Assembly: GCA_910585705.1 (NCBI GenBank)
Contig: CAJUER010000001.1
Span: 54,480 to 118,479, forward strand
Direction of reading: 5' to 3'
From: an uncultured Christensenella sp.
GTDB lineage: Bacteria; Bacillota; Clostridia; Christensenellales; Borkfalkiaceae
DNA length: 64,000 nt
Positions within the stretch are counted from its first letter, which is position 1. Each line of letters opens with the position of its first letter. The position numbers were made by a program, and so were the translations under genes. Below, one piece after another: positions 1 to 8,740 of this stretch. The notes under the pieces were generated by a model. That model made no database searches and was not told where the DNA came from. It worked only from the letters and a program-made list of their open reading frames with translations.

Positions 1-1032
1 AAAGCCGCGCAGTCGGATACGGACATATATTCATATAAGCAAGCAAGGCTTTTAGAATGCGTAAACGGCGCGAAAGGCAAGCGCGGCAAGGTGGGATTGC
101 CGTTACAGCTGGGTATGTACGAACAGCTTCCCGTATGGGCAGGCTTCTTCGAAACCTGCGGGTTCGAGGTGGTGCTTTCCGATAAGTCTTCGCGCGGGTT
201 GTACTTTAAGGGGCAGCATACGGTCGCTTCGGATACGGCGTGCTATCCCGCAAAGCTTATGCACGGTCATATTGAAAGCCTTTTGGACAAGAGCGTAGAT
301 TTTATCTTTATGCCCTGCGAAAGCTACAACCTTGACGAACATTGTTCGACAAATCATTACAACTGCCCTGTTGTTGCATACTATCCCGAGCTGTTGAAAG
401 CCAATAACGAGCGGCTTACCGAAAGCAATTTCATTATGCCCTATATCGATTTGAATATGACGGGCAATACTGTGAAAAAGCTGTATAAAATTTTCTCGAA
501 ATACGGCGTTAAGAAGAGCGAAGTCGCTAAGGGGCTTAAAGAGGGCTTTGCACGGCTTGACAAATACCACTCGGACGTAAGGAAGAAGGCGGATGAAATT
601 CTTGCGAAAGCCGAGACGGAGGGCAAGCAGATAATAGTGCTTGCAGGCAGACCTTATCACCTCGACAATGAAATAAATCACGGTATTAACAAGCTGCTCA
701 CTTCTTTGGGAATGGCTGTGCTTTCGGAGGACAGCGTGTTCGAAAAAGGCGATAACGTTAAGGTGGACGTTCTCAACCAATGGACTTATCATGCAAGGCT
801 TTACCGCGCGGCAGACTTCGTTTCCAAGCGCAAAAACGCCAACCTTGTTCAGCTCGTTTCCTTCGGTTGCGGACTCGACGCAATCACAACCGACGAGGTG
901 CGCGCTATTTTAGAGAGGAACGGTAAGCTTTACACACAAATAAAAATAGATGAAATCAATAATCTCGGCGTAGTGAAGATAAGACTTCGCAGTATGCTAG
1001 CGGCTATTGAGGAGACTCGAAGGCATCGATAA
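1..1032 (+). CDS. Acyl-CoA dehydratase activase-related protein, C-terminal part (5' end outside window)
   Basis: The reading frame is open from base 1, so the first GTG or ATG inside the window is not the true start. The visible 343 codons are the C-terminal portion of the DUF2229-type region found in 2-hydroxyacyl-CoA dehydratase activase-like proteins. Visible hallmarks are a TACYPAKL cysteine segment, MPCESYN, a NCPVVAYYPELL segment and the GRPYHLDNEINHGI block near the middle. In many Clostridia this region is one part of a protein of about 1400 residues that also carries ASKHA ATPase domains and a dehydratase-like C-terminus; here the C-terminus is a separate gene joined by a TAATG stop/start overlap. 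Substrate unknown. The family assignment rests on motif recognition. Confidence 0.8.
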   Translation, partial: KAAQSDTDIYSYKQARLLECVNGAKGKRGKVGLPLQLGMYEQLPVWAGFFETCGFEVVLSDKSSRGLYFKGQHTVASDTACYPAKLMHGHIESLLDKSVDFIFMPCESYNLDEHCSTNHYNCPVVAYYPELLKANNERLTESNFIMPYIDLNMTGNTVKKLYKIFSKYGVKKSEVAKGLKEGFARLDKYHSDVRKKADEILAKAETEGKQIIVLAGRPYHLDNEINHGINKLLTSLGMAVLSEDSVFEKGDNVKVDVLNQWTYHARLYRAADFVSKRKNANLVQLVSFGCGLDAITTDEVRAILERNGKLYTQIKIDEINNLGVVKIRLRSMLAAIEETRRHR

Positions 1033-2300
1033 TGAATGAGAAGAATACGGCGGACTATACGACAAAGTATGTAATGTGGAACAAGTCGATGAAATCCACC
1101 CATAAAATATTGATACCGAATATGCTGCCGTGGCACTTTCTGATATTGCAGGAGGTGCTGCGCCTCGAGGGATATGACGTCGAGGTTTTGGAGGGCGATT
1201 CGCGCACGGTAATAGACGAGGGACTTAAACACGTTCATAACGATACGTGTTATCCTTGTTTGTGCGTTGTGGGACAGTATATTGACGCGCTTAAAAGCGG
1301 CAGGTATGATTTAGACAGAACGGCTGTTCTGATAACGCAGACGGGCGGAGGCTGCCGCGCTTCGAACTATATGCCGCTGATAAGAAAAGCTTTGCATACG
1401 GAATTTCCGAAAGTCCCCGTGCTTTCTTTGAACCTTTCGGGACTTGAAAAAAATTCCTCGCTGGAATTGAATTTAAAACTGCTTATGAAGCTCGCCTACG
1501 CAGTATTTTACGGCGACAGCATAATGTGGTGCTATAATCAGACTAAACCCTACGAAACGGAAAACGGCGCGGCGGACGTTGCAAGGGACGTTGCCGTGAA
1601 ATTTACGGTTGAAGCGTTTGTTAAGGGCGGATATAAAAATTACAGAAAAATAAACGCGAATATTATACAAACGTTTGCGGCGGTAAAGCGCACGCAGGAG
1701 AAAAAGGTAAAGGTGGGAATAGTGGGCGAAATTTACGTCAAGTATTCTCATCTCGGCAATAACGGACTTGAAAAGTTTTTAATTTCCGAAAATTGCGAAC
1801 CGGTTGTGCCCGCGCTTATGGACTTTGTGCTGTACTGTATTATAAACGTGGTAAACGACAGAAAGCTGTACGGACACGGCGCAATTAAAGCAATGCTGTA
1901 TAAGCTGGTTTATAACGTTTTGCACAAAAAGCAGAAGAACATTATAAAGCAGTTTGAAAAGGAGGGCAGCTTTGCGCCCGTGCACGATTTCGAGCATCTT
2001 AGAAAGTGTGCCGATATCGTGCTCAATCAGGGAGTAAAAATGGGCGAAGGCTGGCTTATTCCTGCGGAAATGGCGGCGCTTGCGGAAACGGGCGTGCCCA
2101 ACGTAGTGTGCGCGCAACCGTTCGGCTGTCTGCCGAACCACATAGCGGGCAAGGGCGCGATAAGAACGCTTAAAAACCTCTATTCGGACGCAAACATCGT
2201 TGCGGTAGACTACGACCCTTCGGCTACGAAAGTCAATCAGGAGAACCGCATAAAATTAATGCTCGCCACCGCAAGAGAAATGTTAAACGAAAAGCCGTAA
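1032..2300 (+). CDS. 2-hydroxyacyl-CoA dehydratase-like protein
   Basis: This 422-residue protein matches the C-terminal dehydratase-like segment of the large activase/dehydratase proteins. It has a cysteine-rich NDTCYPCLCVVGQ segment near residue 73, a TQTGGGCRASNY segment near residue 101 and a late CAQPFGCLPNHIAGKGA block near residue 357, which are probable Fe-S ligands. Its ATG overlaps the upstream TAA by one base, so the two are translationally coupled and probably form one complex. In characterised relatives such pairs use ATP-driven electron transfer through Fe-S clusters. Whether this one dehydrates an acyl-CoA or is an orphan homologue cannot be told here. A terminator follows at 2405. 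Confidence 0.78.
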   Translation: MNEKNTADYTTKYVMWNKSMKSTHKILIPNMLPWHFLILQEVLRLEGYDVEVLEGDSRTVIDEGLKHVHNDTCYPCLCVVGQYIDALKSGRYDLDRTAVLITQTGGGCRASNYMPLIRKALHTEFPKVPVLSLNLSGLEKNSSLELNLKLLMKLAYAVFYGDSIMWCYNQTKPYETENGAADVARDVAVKFTVEAFVKGGYKNYRKINANIIQTFAAVKRTQEKKVKVGIVGEIYVKYSHLGNNGLEKFLISENCEPVVPALMDFVLYCIINVVNDRKLYGHGAIKAMLYKLVYNVLHKKQKNIIKQFEKEGSFAPVHDFEHLRKCADIVLNQGVKMGEGWLIPAEMAALAETGVPNVVCAQPFGCLPNHIAGKGAIRTLKNLYSDANIVAVDYDPSATKVNQENRIKLMLATAREMLNEKP

Positions 2301-2404
2301 AGCGCTGAATTTTAATATTTAAACAATAAGCGGCGGTGTATTAAAGCGCATTTTCCATAGGGATTAAAAACTAAAATATTATCAGCTTTTATAGATAAAC
2401 AAAA

Positions 2405-2440
2405 ACGCTCTCGGTCAATAAATGTCGAGGGCGTCTTTTT
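2405..2440 (+). terminator. Rho-independent terminator
   Basis: A 9-bp stem (2405-2413 with 2426-2434, one G-T pair) is followed by CTTTTT. It lies about 100 bases after the dehydratase-like gene and faces the converging flavodoxin-like gene. Confidence 0.7.
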
Positions 2441-2467
2441 GCACATAATTCATAATAAAATTGTAAT

Positions 2468-3205
2468 TTATCCGGTATGCCGACCGTATCGATGTTTCCA
2501 CGGGCGATTTTTGCCAAGCCAACCGTTATTATACCAATACTCATTGTCAAGTCCTGCAACACCGCGCTTACGCACCTTTTTCTGAATAAGGCGACAAATT
2601 ATAAATTTGATTTTTGTAGTAAGCTTAGTGCGGGCAGGTTTGGCATAATTGATTTTAGAGAATCGAACAGCAAGTTTATTTATCTTATTAGTTAATTTTT
2701 TGCGCTTCTTTTCGGAAAGTTTATCCCAGATAATCTCGCTCATAAGCGCTCCGTTAAATATGCCGATTTTCGATATTCCCCACCAAGACAAGCTTTGCGT
2801 TATATCTTTTGCGGTCGATTTTGCGCCTGCGCCAAGACATTGCGTAATAACGACCGCACGTTTATCAAACATTTCGGGCGCAGGTCTGTGCGGCATCCAA
2901 CGATAACCAAAATGGTCTAATAACGCCTTCATTGCACCTGTTGCGTGCATAACGTATGCAGGCGAAGTCAGGACAATTAAATCGGATCCGATAATAGATT
3001 TTTCGATTTTGTTTATGTAATCAAAGTCCTTACAGTTTTGTTCGCCTTTCATAAAGCAACTTGTACAGCCTATACAAAAAGACGGGCAATCTTTCGGCAG
3101 ATAAAACTCAACTACGTCCGCGCTTTGAAAGTTTTGTAGAAAAATCTTCTTTAAGCGATATGTAACGCCGTGTTTTTCCGTGCCGTTTATTACTGTTATT
3201 TTCAT
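2468..3205 (-). CDS. Flavodoxin-like NAD(P)H-dependent oxidoreductase (FMN reductase family)
   Basis: The 245-residue cytosolic protein starts MKITVINGTEKHGVTYRLKK, the usual FMN phosphate-binding beginning of NADPH-dependent FMN reductase/flavodoxin-like folds. It has a CIGCTSCFMKG cysteine motif near residue 44 and an LTSPAYVMHATGAMKALLDH segment near residue 80, typical of multimeric flavodoxin WrbA-like reductases. The basic C-terminal tail of about 50 residues, ending in a Trp/Tyr-rich stretch, is common in this clostridial subfamily. A weak AGGAAAA site precedes the ATG. It probably reduces a flavin, quinone or other small electron acceptor. Partner unknown, no operon neighbour. Confidence 0.75.
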   Translation of the reverse strand: MKITVINGTEKHGVTYRLKKIFLQNFQSADVVEFYLPKDCPSFCIGCTSCFMKGEQNCKDFDYINKIEKSIIGSDLIVLTSPAYVMHATGAMKALLDHFGYRWMPHRPAPEMFDKRAVVITQCLGAGAKSTAKDITQSLSWWGISKIGIFNGALMSEIIWDKLSEKKRKKLTNKINKLAVRFSKINYAKPARTKLTTKIKFIICRLIQKKVRKRGVAGLDNEYWYNNGWLGKNRPWKHRYGRHTG

Positions 3206-3519
3206 AATAATTTTCCTAAATTAAAACACTTTTCAACTTCCTCAAAAGTATTCACATTCAACGCAATTTCAAAACGCCCTTTTAAACCTTCATAATTTGC
3301 CAATTAAATCACAGTTACAGTGTAGTAATTGCATTATTAAAAGCGAAAAAAAACGATTGAAATTTCAGCCATATATCGCGATGCTGCAAGCGAACGTCTG
3401 CGAAGAAAAGACCGGAAAAGGCGTGGCTTTACGCCACGCCTTTTTTTTTGCTGGCGGTTTGCCAATTATTCTCTGTGGAAATCACGGCAAAGCGCAACGC
3501 CGCTGTTCGGTTTTATGTT
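3206..3519. other. Intergenic region with one terminator
   Basis: 314 bases between the flavodoxin-like gene and transketolase. Apart from the hairpin at 3420 and the flavodoxin-gene upstream region near 3206-3240, no convincing gene or RNA is visible. A 96-codon plus-strand frame here runs through the hairpin and into transketolase antisense and is judged spurious. Confidence 0.5.
3420..3449 (-). terminator. Bidirectional terminator downstream of transketolase
   Basis: An 8-bp GC-rich stem (3420-3427 with 3433-3440) is flanked by nine T on the plus side and by AAAAG on the other side. On the minus strand it closes the phosphohexomutase-transketolase unit. The stronger T-run is on the plus strand, so it also blocks plus-strand readthrough. 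Confidence 0.7.
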
Positions 3520-5508
3520 TTAGTAATATCTTCTTCTTGATTTTTCGAGGGAAAGTTTTGCTTTTTCTACGACTTTATCGGCTGTGAAACCGAAGTGTTC
3601 GAACACCTCGTTTGCAGGTCCCGACATACCGAAAGTTCTCATAGCAATCACTTCGCCGTTGTCGCCGGCGTATTTGTACCATGCAAAGTGTGAAGCCGCT
3701 TCAACGCATACCCTTGCCTTGACGAGCGGAGGAAGCACATAATCTTTGTATTCGTCGGTCTGTTTTTCAAACTCTTCCATACTGGGCATGGAAACGACGC
3801 GCGCGCGTATTCCTTCGTCTTCGAGCTGTTTTCTCGCCTTTGTGCAAAGCTCTATTTCCGAGCCGCAGGATATGAGAATAACGTCGGGCGTACCCGAGCA
3901 GTCTTCGAGGATATATCCGCCCGCAAGAGCTTTAATGTCCGAATTTTCGTTCTGGGGCAGGTTCTGGCGCGAAAGCACGAGAACGGTGGGGGAATCCTGC
4001 GTGAATGCGGAGATGTACGCCGCCGCAGTTTCTTTGCCGTCGCAGGGACGGAACACCTTTATGTTGGGTATGGAACGCAGTGCGATAAGCTGTTCGACGG
4101 GTTGGTGAGTGGGTCCGTCCTCGCCGACGCCAATACTGTCGTGCGTCATAACGTAGATGACGGGAATATTCATAAGCGCGCTCATTCTTATTCCGCCCTT
4201 CATATAGTCCGAGAAAGAGAAGAATGTCGAGCAGACTATGCGCAGACCGCCGTGAAGCTGTATGCCGTTGCAAATCGCCGCCATAGCGTGTTCGCGTATT
4301 CCGAAATGAATGTTGCGCCCTTCGCGGTTATCGGGCGAGAAGTACCCTTTGCCTTTAAGTTCTGTCTTGGTGGAGGGGGCAAGGTCTGCCGAACCCGACA
4401 TAAGGTTGGGCATAAGCTCGGAAATCTTGTTTAAAATTTTGCCGCCCGAAATTCTCGTGGCTTCGGATCCTTCAAAACGGAACAGCTCGGGCATTTCGTT
4501 GAAGTCCGGCTCGCTTCCGTCCATAAATCTCTTGTATTTTTTTGCAAGCTCGGGATAGTCGCGTTCGTATTTCGCAAACATTTTGTTCCATTCGTTCTCG
4601 GCTTCCAGCTTGGCTTCCGCAATTTTGAAGCAGTGTTCTTTAACGTCTTCTGGTACGCAGAAAGGCTCTTCCGTCCACTTGAAAAATTCTTTCGTTTTTT
4701 GCAGGTTATCTTCGCCCATAGGCGCGCCGTGCACGTCGGCAGAGTCGGCAAGGGGAGAGCCGTAGCCGATAACCGAACGGCAGATGATAATGGAGGGGCG
4801 TGTCAAATCGCTCTTCGCGCGCTCGATGGCGGTTTTAAGCATAACGAGGTTGTTTGCGTCGTTTACGCGTATAACCTGCCAGCCCTGCGCCGCAAACCTT
4901 GTTGCAGGGTCTTCCGAGAAGGTCTGTTTTATGCTTCCCTCTATGGTGATGTCGTTTTTATCGTAGAGGAGTATCAGCTTGCCGAGCTTCTGGTTGCCAG
5001 CAAAGGAACACGCTTCATAGCTCAATCCTTCTTCCAGACAGCCGTCGCCGCACAAAACGTAAGTGAAGTGGTCTACTACGGGATAGTCGGGTCTGTTGAA
5101 AATAGCGGCAAGGTGCGACTCGGCAACGGCAAAACCCACAGCGTTGCCCACGCCCTGTCCCAAAGGACCCGTTGAGGTTTCAACGCCTTCGGTCTTTCCG
5201 TATTCGGGGTGGCCGGGCGTTCTCGAATCGACCTGTCTGAAATTCATCAAGTCCTCTTTGGTTACGTCGTAACCGAAAAGGTGTAAAAGCGAGTAAAGGA
5301 GCATGGAGCCGTGTCCCGCAGAAAGAATGAACCTGTCGCGGTTGTCCCACTTGGGGTTTTTGTAGCTGAATTTCAAAAAATCGCTAAACAGCTCGTAGCC
5401 TATCGGGGCGGCGCCCATACAGATGCCGGGATGTCCGGAATTAGCCTTCTGGATAGCTTCGGCAGAGAGTATTCTTATTGTGTCAACGCTTTTATCGGCA
5501 ACAGACAT
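3520..5508 (-). CDS. tkt: Transketolase
   Basis: Full-length (662 residues) thiamine-diphosphate enzyme of the non-oxidative pentose phosphate pathway, moving two-carbon units between ketoses and aldoses. Visible features are SGHPGICMGAAP near residue 24, RFILSAGHGSMLLYSLL near 59, GPLGQGVGNAVG near 114, the ThDP-Mg motif beginning GDG at 154, and the pyrimidine domain with HFGIREHAMAAICNG and THDSIGVGEDGPTHQP. An AAGGAG site lies 8 bases before the ATG. The phosphohexomutase gene lies 22 bases upstream, so the two may be co-transcribed and feed sugar-phosphate interconversion. No anomalies seen. Confidence 0.97.
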   Translation of the reverse strand: MSVADKSVDTIRILSAEAIQKANSGHPGICMGAAPIGYELFSDFLKFSYKNPKWDNRDRFILSAGHGSMLLYSLLHLFGYDVTKEDLMNFRQVDSRTPGHPEYGKTEGVETSTGPLGQGVGNAVGFAVAESHLAAIFNRPDYPVVDHFTYVLCGDGCLEEGLSYEACSFAGNQKLGKLILLYDKNDITIEGSIKQTFSEDPATRFAAQGWQVIRVNDANNLVMLKTAIERAKSDLTRPSIIICRSVIGYGSPLADSADVHGAPMGEDNLQKTKEFFKWTEEPFCVPEDVKEHCFKIAEAKLEAENEWNKMFAKYERDYPELAKKYKRFMDGSEPDFNEMPELFRFEGSEATRISGGKILNKISELMPNLMSGSADLAPSTKTELKGKGYFSPDNREGRNIHFGIREHAMAAICNGIQLHGGLRIVCSTFFSFSDYMKGGIRMSALMNIPVIYVMTHDSIGVGEDGPTHQPVEQLIALRSIPNIKVFRPCDGKETAAAYISAFTQDSPTVLVLSRQNLPQNENSDIKALAGGYILEDCSGTPDVILISCGSEIELCTKARKQLEDEGIRARVVSMPSMEEFEKQTDEYKDYVLPPLVKARVCVEAASHFAWYKYAGDNGEVIAMRTFGMSGPANEVFEHFGFTADKVVEKAKLSLEKSRRRYY

Positions 5509-5530
5509 AAAATTCTCCTTTTATATGTAA

Positions 5531-7039
5531 TTAATATGTAATAAATTTTTTTAAATTTTCGGTATTCAGAAAGGCGTAGCCTTCGAGCATTTTCAAAAGC
5601 TTTTCCGCCATAATTCTGTTTCCGCCGCGAACGTTGCTTTCGAAGTTTATAGGCATAACGGGGTCGTGCACGCTTTGGCGTATCAGCAGCCAGCCGTCGC
5701 CTTCGCCCTTGCCGAAGTTAATCCTCGCGCCCTCGTAATTGTCGGGGGCGAGCTTCATACCGTCGGAAACAAGCGCCGCCGCTTTCATGTCGCCGATAAC
5801 TTTCTGTCCTTCGGCTTTAAAGTTTAGGCTTTCTTCGGAGAACGTCAAACGCACTTCGTCGCATTCTACCGGTTCGGGCAGAAGCGAAATAAGATCGCAC
5901 AGACTTTTCCCTGATTTAGCTTGTTCGGAAAGAGTGATAAGTATGCGCGTTATAAGGTACGCGCCGTCGTCCAGCATATAATTTTCCAAAAAAGCGGCGT
6001 GTCCCGAAGTTTCCATAGCGAGAGGGGAATAGCCGCCGCCTCTGTTTACTTCCATACACTTGTCAATAACGTTTCTGTAACCGCGCTTGTATCTTATGTG
6101 CTGTCCGCCAAGATCTTTTATGAACGCGGAAAGTCCGTCGCTCGTAACCGAATCGGTTACAATAACGCCCGCTTTTTCTTTGAGAAGAATCGCCGCCACA
6201 AGCGCGATAAGCCTGTTTCTGTTAATCTCGCGTCCGTCGCAATCTACCGCGCCAGCGCGGTCCACGTCGGTATCGAATATTATTCCCAAATCAGCGCCGC
6301 TCGATATTACGGCGTCGGAAAGGCTTTTAATCGCCTGCTTGTCTTCGGGGTTGGGTATGTGGTTCGGGAATGTTCCGTCCGGTTCCAAAAACTGGCTGCC
6401 CGTAACGTCCGCGCCGAGCGGTACGAGTACTTTTTCGGCAAAGAAACCGCCCGCGCCGTTGCCCGCGTCCACTATTATTTTTTTACCCGCAAGGGGGTAG
6501 GCGCAACCGCACTTTTCACGCACGGTATCCGCAAGGATTGCGCTGTATTCGTCCATATACGATTTTTCGGAATAATTTCCCTCGCCGTCTATAAAGATTC
6601 CGCTTTCGGCTATTTCGAGGATTTCGTCTATATCTGCGGAATCGAGTCCTCCGTCGGGAGTGAAAAATTTAAGCCCGTTTCTGTCGTAAGGCAGGTGCGA
6701 GGCGGTAATCATAACCGAAGCGTCGCAGCCCCAGTCGGATTTTTTCAGCAGTATAAACATCGACGGGGTGGAGGACAGACCCGTGTAGACGGTATCGCTT
6801 CCGCTCGATAAGATTCCCTCTTTGACGCAATTCAAAATACGCGGGGCGGAAATTCTGCTGTCGTTGCCGACGGCGATTTTAAACTTGTCCTTTTTGTATC
6901 TTTTTGTCAGCCACTTCACAAAGGCGCGGCTAATGGAAATAACCGCTTCGTCCGTAAGCGTTACGGGCGACGAACCTTCGACGGCAACGCCGCGCACGTC
7001 GGTTCCGCTTTTAAGTTGTTTAAGTCCGCATATCTGCAT
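5531..7039 (-). CDS. Phosphomannomutase/phosphoglucomutase family (alpha-D-phosphohexomutase)
   Basis: Four-domain phosphohexomutase of about 502 residues interconverting hexose 1- and 6-phosphates. The active-site serine lies in ITASHLPYDRNG (about residue 114 from the start chosen here) and the metal-binding loop is DTDVDRAG near residue 256. The longest frame begins at 7054, but a -10 box (TATAAT, 7046-7051) covers that ATG. Transcription would begin near 7039, exactly at an in-frame ATG giving MQICGLKQLKSGTDVRG, the usual family N-terminus. I therefore choose 7039 and infer a leaderless mRNA. The exact sugar (mannose, glucose or glucosamine) cannot be decided from motifs. A second, different mutase is at 24835. 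Confidence 0.88.
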   Translation of the reverse strand: MQICGLKQLKSGTDVRGVAVEGSSPVTLTDEAVISISRAFVKWLTKRYKKDKFKIAVGNDSRISAPRILNCVKEGILSSGSDTVYTGLSSTPSMFILLKKSDWGCDASVMITASHLPYDRNGLKFFTPDGGLDSADIDEILEIAESGIFIDGEGNYSEKSYMDEYSAILADTVREKCGCAYPLAGKKIIVDAGNGAGGFFAEKVLVPLGADVTGSQFLEPDGTFPNHIPNPEDKQAIKSLSDAVISSGADLGIIFDTDVDRAGAVDCDGREINRNRLIALVAAILLKEKAGVIVTDSVTSDGLSAFIKDLGGQHIRYKRGYRNVIDKCMEVNRGGGYSPLAMETSGHAAFLENYMLDDGAYLITRILITLSEQAKSGKSLCDLISLLPEPVECDEVRLTFSEESLNFKAEGQKVIGDMKAAALVSDGMKLAPDNYEGARINFGKGEGDGWLLIRQSVHDPVMPINFESNVRGGNRIMAEKLLKMLEGYAFLNTENLKKFITY

Positions 7040-7045
7040 AGCTTC

Positions 7046-7074
7046 ATTATACATTATTTAATTTTTTAAAACAA
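7046..7074 (-). promoter_or_regulatory. Sigma-A-type promoter, leaderless arrangement (phosphohexomutase)
   Basis: On the minus strand TTGTTT (7069-7074), 17-bp spacer, TATAAT (7046-7051), then GAAGCT and ATG at 7039. There are only 6 bases between the -10 box and the start codon, and no ribosome binding site. Confidence 0.7.
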
Positions 7075-7154
7075 GTATTTGATATTGAATATATGTAATT
7101 TTTTCGCTTCCTTATTGCGGTAAATTCCGAAAACGGCGGCAAATCGTTTTATTT

Positions 7155-7176
7155 TTGCAATAGGGTGTGATATAAT
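7155..7176 (+). promoter_or_regulatory. Extended -10 promoter of proS
   Basis: TGATATAAT (TGn-TATAAT, 7168-7176) has no good -35 box. The predicted transcript start near 7183 leaves a short leader holding AAAGGAG before the proS ATG. No room for a T-box element. Confidence 0.6.
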
Positions 7177-7195
7177 TTAACGAAAGGAGAATTTT

Positions 7196-8623
7196 ATGGC
7201 AAAGGAAAGTTTTGTTGAACAGGTTGCGGACATTGAAAAGGATTTTCCGCAGTGGTATACCGATGTTGTTTTAAAGACGGGGCTTGTGGATTACGGTCCC
7301 GTAAAGGGCACTATGATTATCCGTCCTTACGGCTATGCCATATGGGAAAACATACAGTCGGAAATGGACGCGCGCTTTAAAGCTACGGGTCACAAAAACG
7401 CATATTTTCCGCTTTTAATACCTATGAGCTATTTCACCAAAGAAGCCGAACACGTCGAAGGCTTCGCGCCCGAAGTGGCGGTGGTTACGCACGCAGGCGG
7501 AGAAGAACTTTCCGAGCCGTTGGCAATCCGCCCCACGTCGGAAACGATTATAGGCAGTATGTATTCCAAATGGATACAGTCGTACAGGGATTTGCCTGTT
7601 CTTATAAATCAGTGGGCGAACGTTATGCGCTGGGAAAAAACAACGCGCCCCTTTTTGCGCACTTCCGAATTCTTATGGCAGGAAGGACACACCGCCCACG
7701 TCACCGAAGAAGAGGCGATGGAAGAGACGATGAAAATGCTTTCGGTGTATAAGGAGTTTGCCGAAAACGTTTTGGCAATTCCCGTCATCTGCGGCAGGAA
7801 GACGGAGAAAGAAAAGTTTGCAGGCGCGGTTGCGACCTTCGGAATGGAAGCCATGATGAAGGACGGCAAAAGCTTGCAGTCGGGCACGTCGCATTACTTC
7901 GGGCAGAATTTTGCAAAAGCGTTCGATATAAAATATCTCGATAAAGACGGCGTGCAAAAGTACGCCTACACCTCAAGCTGGGGCACCTCGACGCGTATGA
8001 TAGGCGCGCTTATAATGGCGCACGGCGACGCGCGCGGACTTGTTCTGCCCCCCAAAGTCGCTCCGCATCAGGTCGTAATCGTTCCCATCGCGGCGAAGAA
8101 GGGCGGCGTTATGGAAGCCTGTGCCGATATAAAATCGCAGCTTGAAAAAGCGGGTGTGCGCGTTATTTTCGACGATACGGACAACAGTCCCGGCTGGAAG
8201 TTCAATGAGTGGGAAATGAAGGGCGTTCCTTTGAGAATCGAGCTCGGCCCGCGCGATCTGGAAGCGGGCAAGGCGCTTATATTCCGCCGTGACACGCTTG
8301 AAAAACAGGAGGTCGCAATTTCCGCAATAGTTGAGGAAACGGCAAACCTTCTTAAAGAAGTTCAAAAGGATATGCTCGAAGCGGCTCGCGTCCGCCGCGA
8401 TGCTAAAACGGTTTACGCCGCAGACCTTAAAGGAATTTTAGACGGCGTAGACGGCGGCAATTTCGTGAAAGCGGGTTGGTGCGGTTGCCGCGAATGCGAG
8501 GATAAAATAAAGGCGGAAACAGCCGCGACGGCAAGGGTCTTTGCCGAAGGCGAAACAGCGGAAAAATGCGCCGTGTGCAGTAAGAATGCCAAGCATATGG
8601 TAATTTTTGCGAGAGCCTATTAA
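7196..8623 (+). CDS. proS: Prolyl-tRNA synthetase (short, eukaryote/archaeal-type)
   Basis: Class II aminoacyl-tRNA synthetase of 475 residues charging tRNA-Pro. The length and absence of the INS editing domain fit the short ProRS type. Motifs: RPTSETIIGSMYSKWIQSY near residue 112, motif 2 FLRTSEFLWQEGHTA near 151, GTSHYFGQNFAKAFD near 230, motif 3 HGDARGLVLPPKVAPHQ near 275, then the anticodon-binding domain and a C-terminal domain with CGCRECEDK and CAVCSKNAK cysteine pairs that could bind zinc. AAAGGAG precedes the ATG by 7 bases. Monocistronic, closed by a strong terminator at 8643. Confidence 0.97.
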   Translation: MAKESFVEQVADIEKDFPQWYTDVVLKTGLVDYGPVKGTMIIRPYGYAIWENIQSEMDARFKATGHKNAYFPLLIPMSYFTKEAEHVEGFAPEVAVVTHAGGEELSEPLAIRPTSETIIGSMYSKWIQSYRDLPVLINQWANVMRWEKTTRPFLRTSEFLWQEGHTAHVTEEEAMEETMKMLSVYKEFAENVLAIPVICGRKTEKEKFAGAVATFGMEAMMKDGKSLQSGTSHYFGQNFAKAFDIKYLDKDGVQKYAYTSSWGTSTRMIGALIMAHGDARGLVLPPKVAPHQVVIVPIAAKKGGVMEACADIKSQLEKAGVRVIFDDTDNSPGWKFNEWEMKGVPLRIELGPRDLEAGKALIFRRDTLEKQEVAISAIVEETANLLKEVQKDMLEAARVRRDAKTVYAADLKGILDGVDGGNFVKAGWCGCRECEDKIKAETAATARVFAEGETAEKCAVCSKNAKHMVIFARAY

Positions 8624-8642
8624 ACATAACCGAAAGACAAAA

Positions 8643-8676
8643 GCGGCGGCGCAATTCTGCGCCGCCGCTTTTATTT
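8643..8676 (+). terminator. Rho-independent terminator of proS
   Basis: Perfect 11-bp GC-rich stem (8643-8653 with 8658-8668), ATTC loop, then TTTTATTT. Confidence 0.9.
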
Positions 8677-8693
8677 AAAAACGTCAATAATTT

Positions 8694-8724
8694 AAAAAAT
8701 AAGGACTTCCGAAAGGAAGCCCTT
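8694..8724 (-). terminator. Rho-independent terminator of the SsuABC-type operon
   Basis: On the minus strand a 10-bp stem (8715-8724 with 8701-8710) with a TTTC tetraloop is followed by ATTTTTT. It lies 17 bases after the permease stop. Confidence 0.85.
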
Positions 8725-8740
8725 GAATTGTAAAAATAAG

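Noticed and set aside
3297..3587. 96-codon plus-strand ORF between the flavodoxin-like gene and transketolase
   Set aside because: It crosses a terminator hairpin and extends antisense into transketolase without an RBS.
5921..6811. 296-codon frame antisense to the phosphohexomutase gene
   Set aside because: Shadow of a GC-rich coding strand; low-complexity Arg/Tyr/Val composition and no RBS.
7077..7195. T-box or other aminoacyl-tRNA-responsive leader before proS
   Set aside because: The extended -10 promoter leaves only about 13 bases of leader; no specifier stem or T-box motif.
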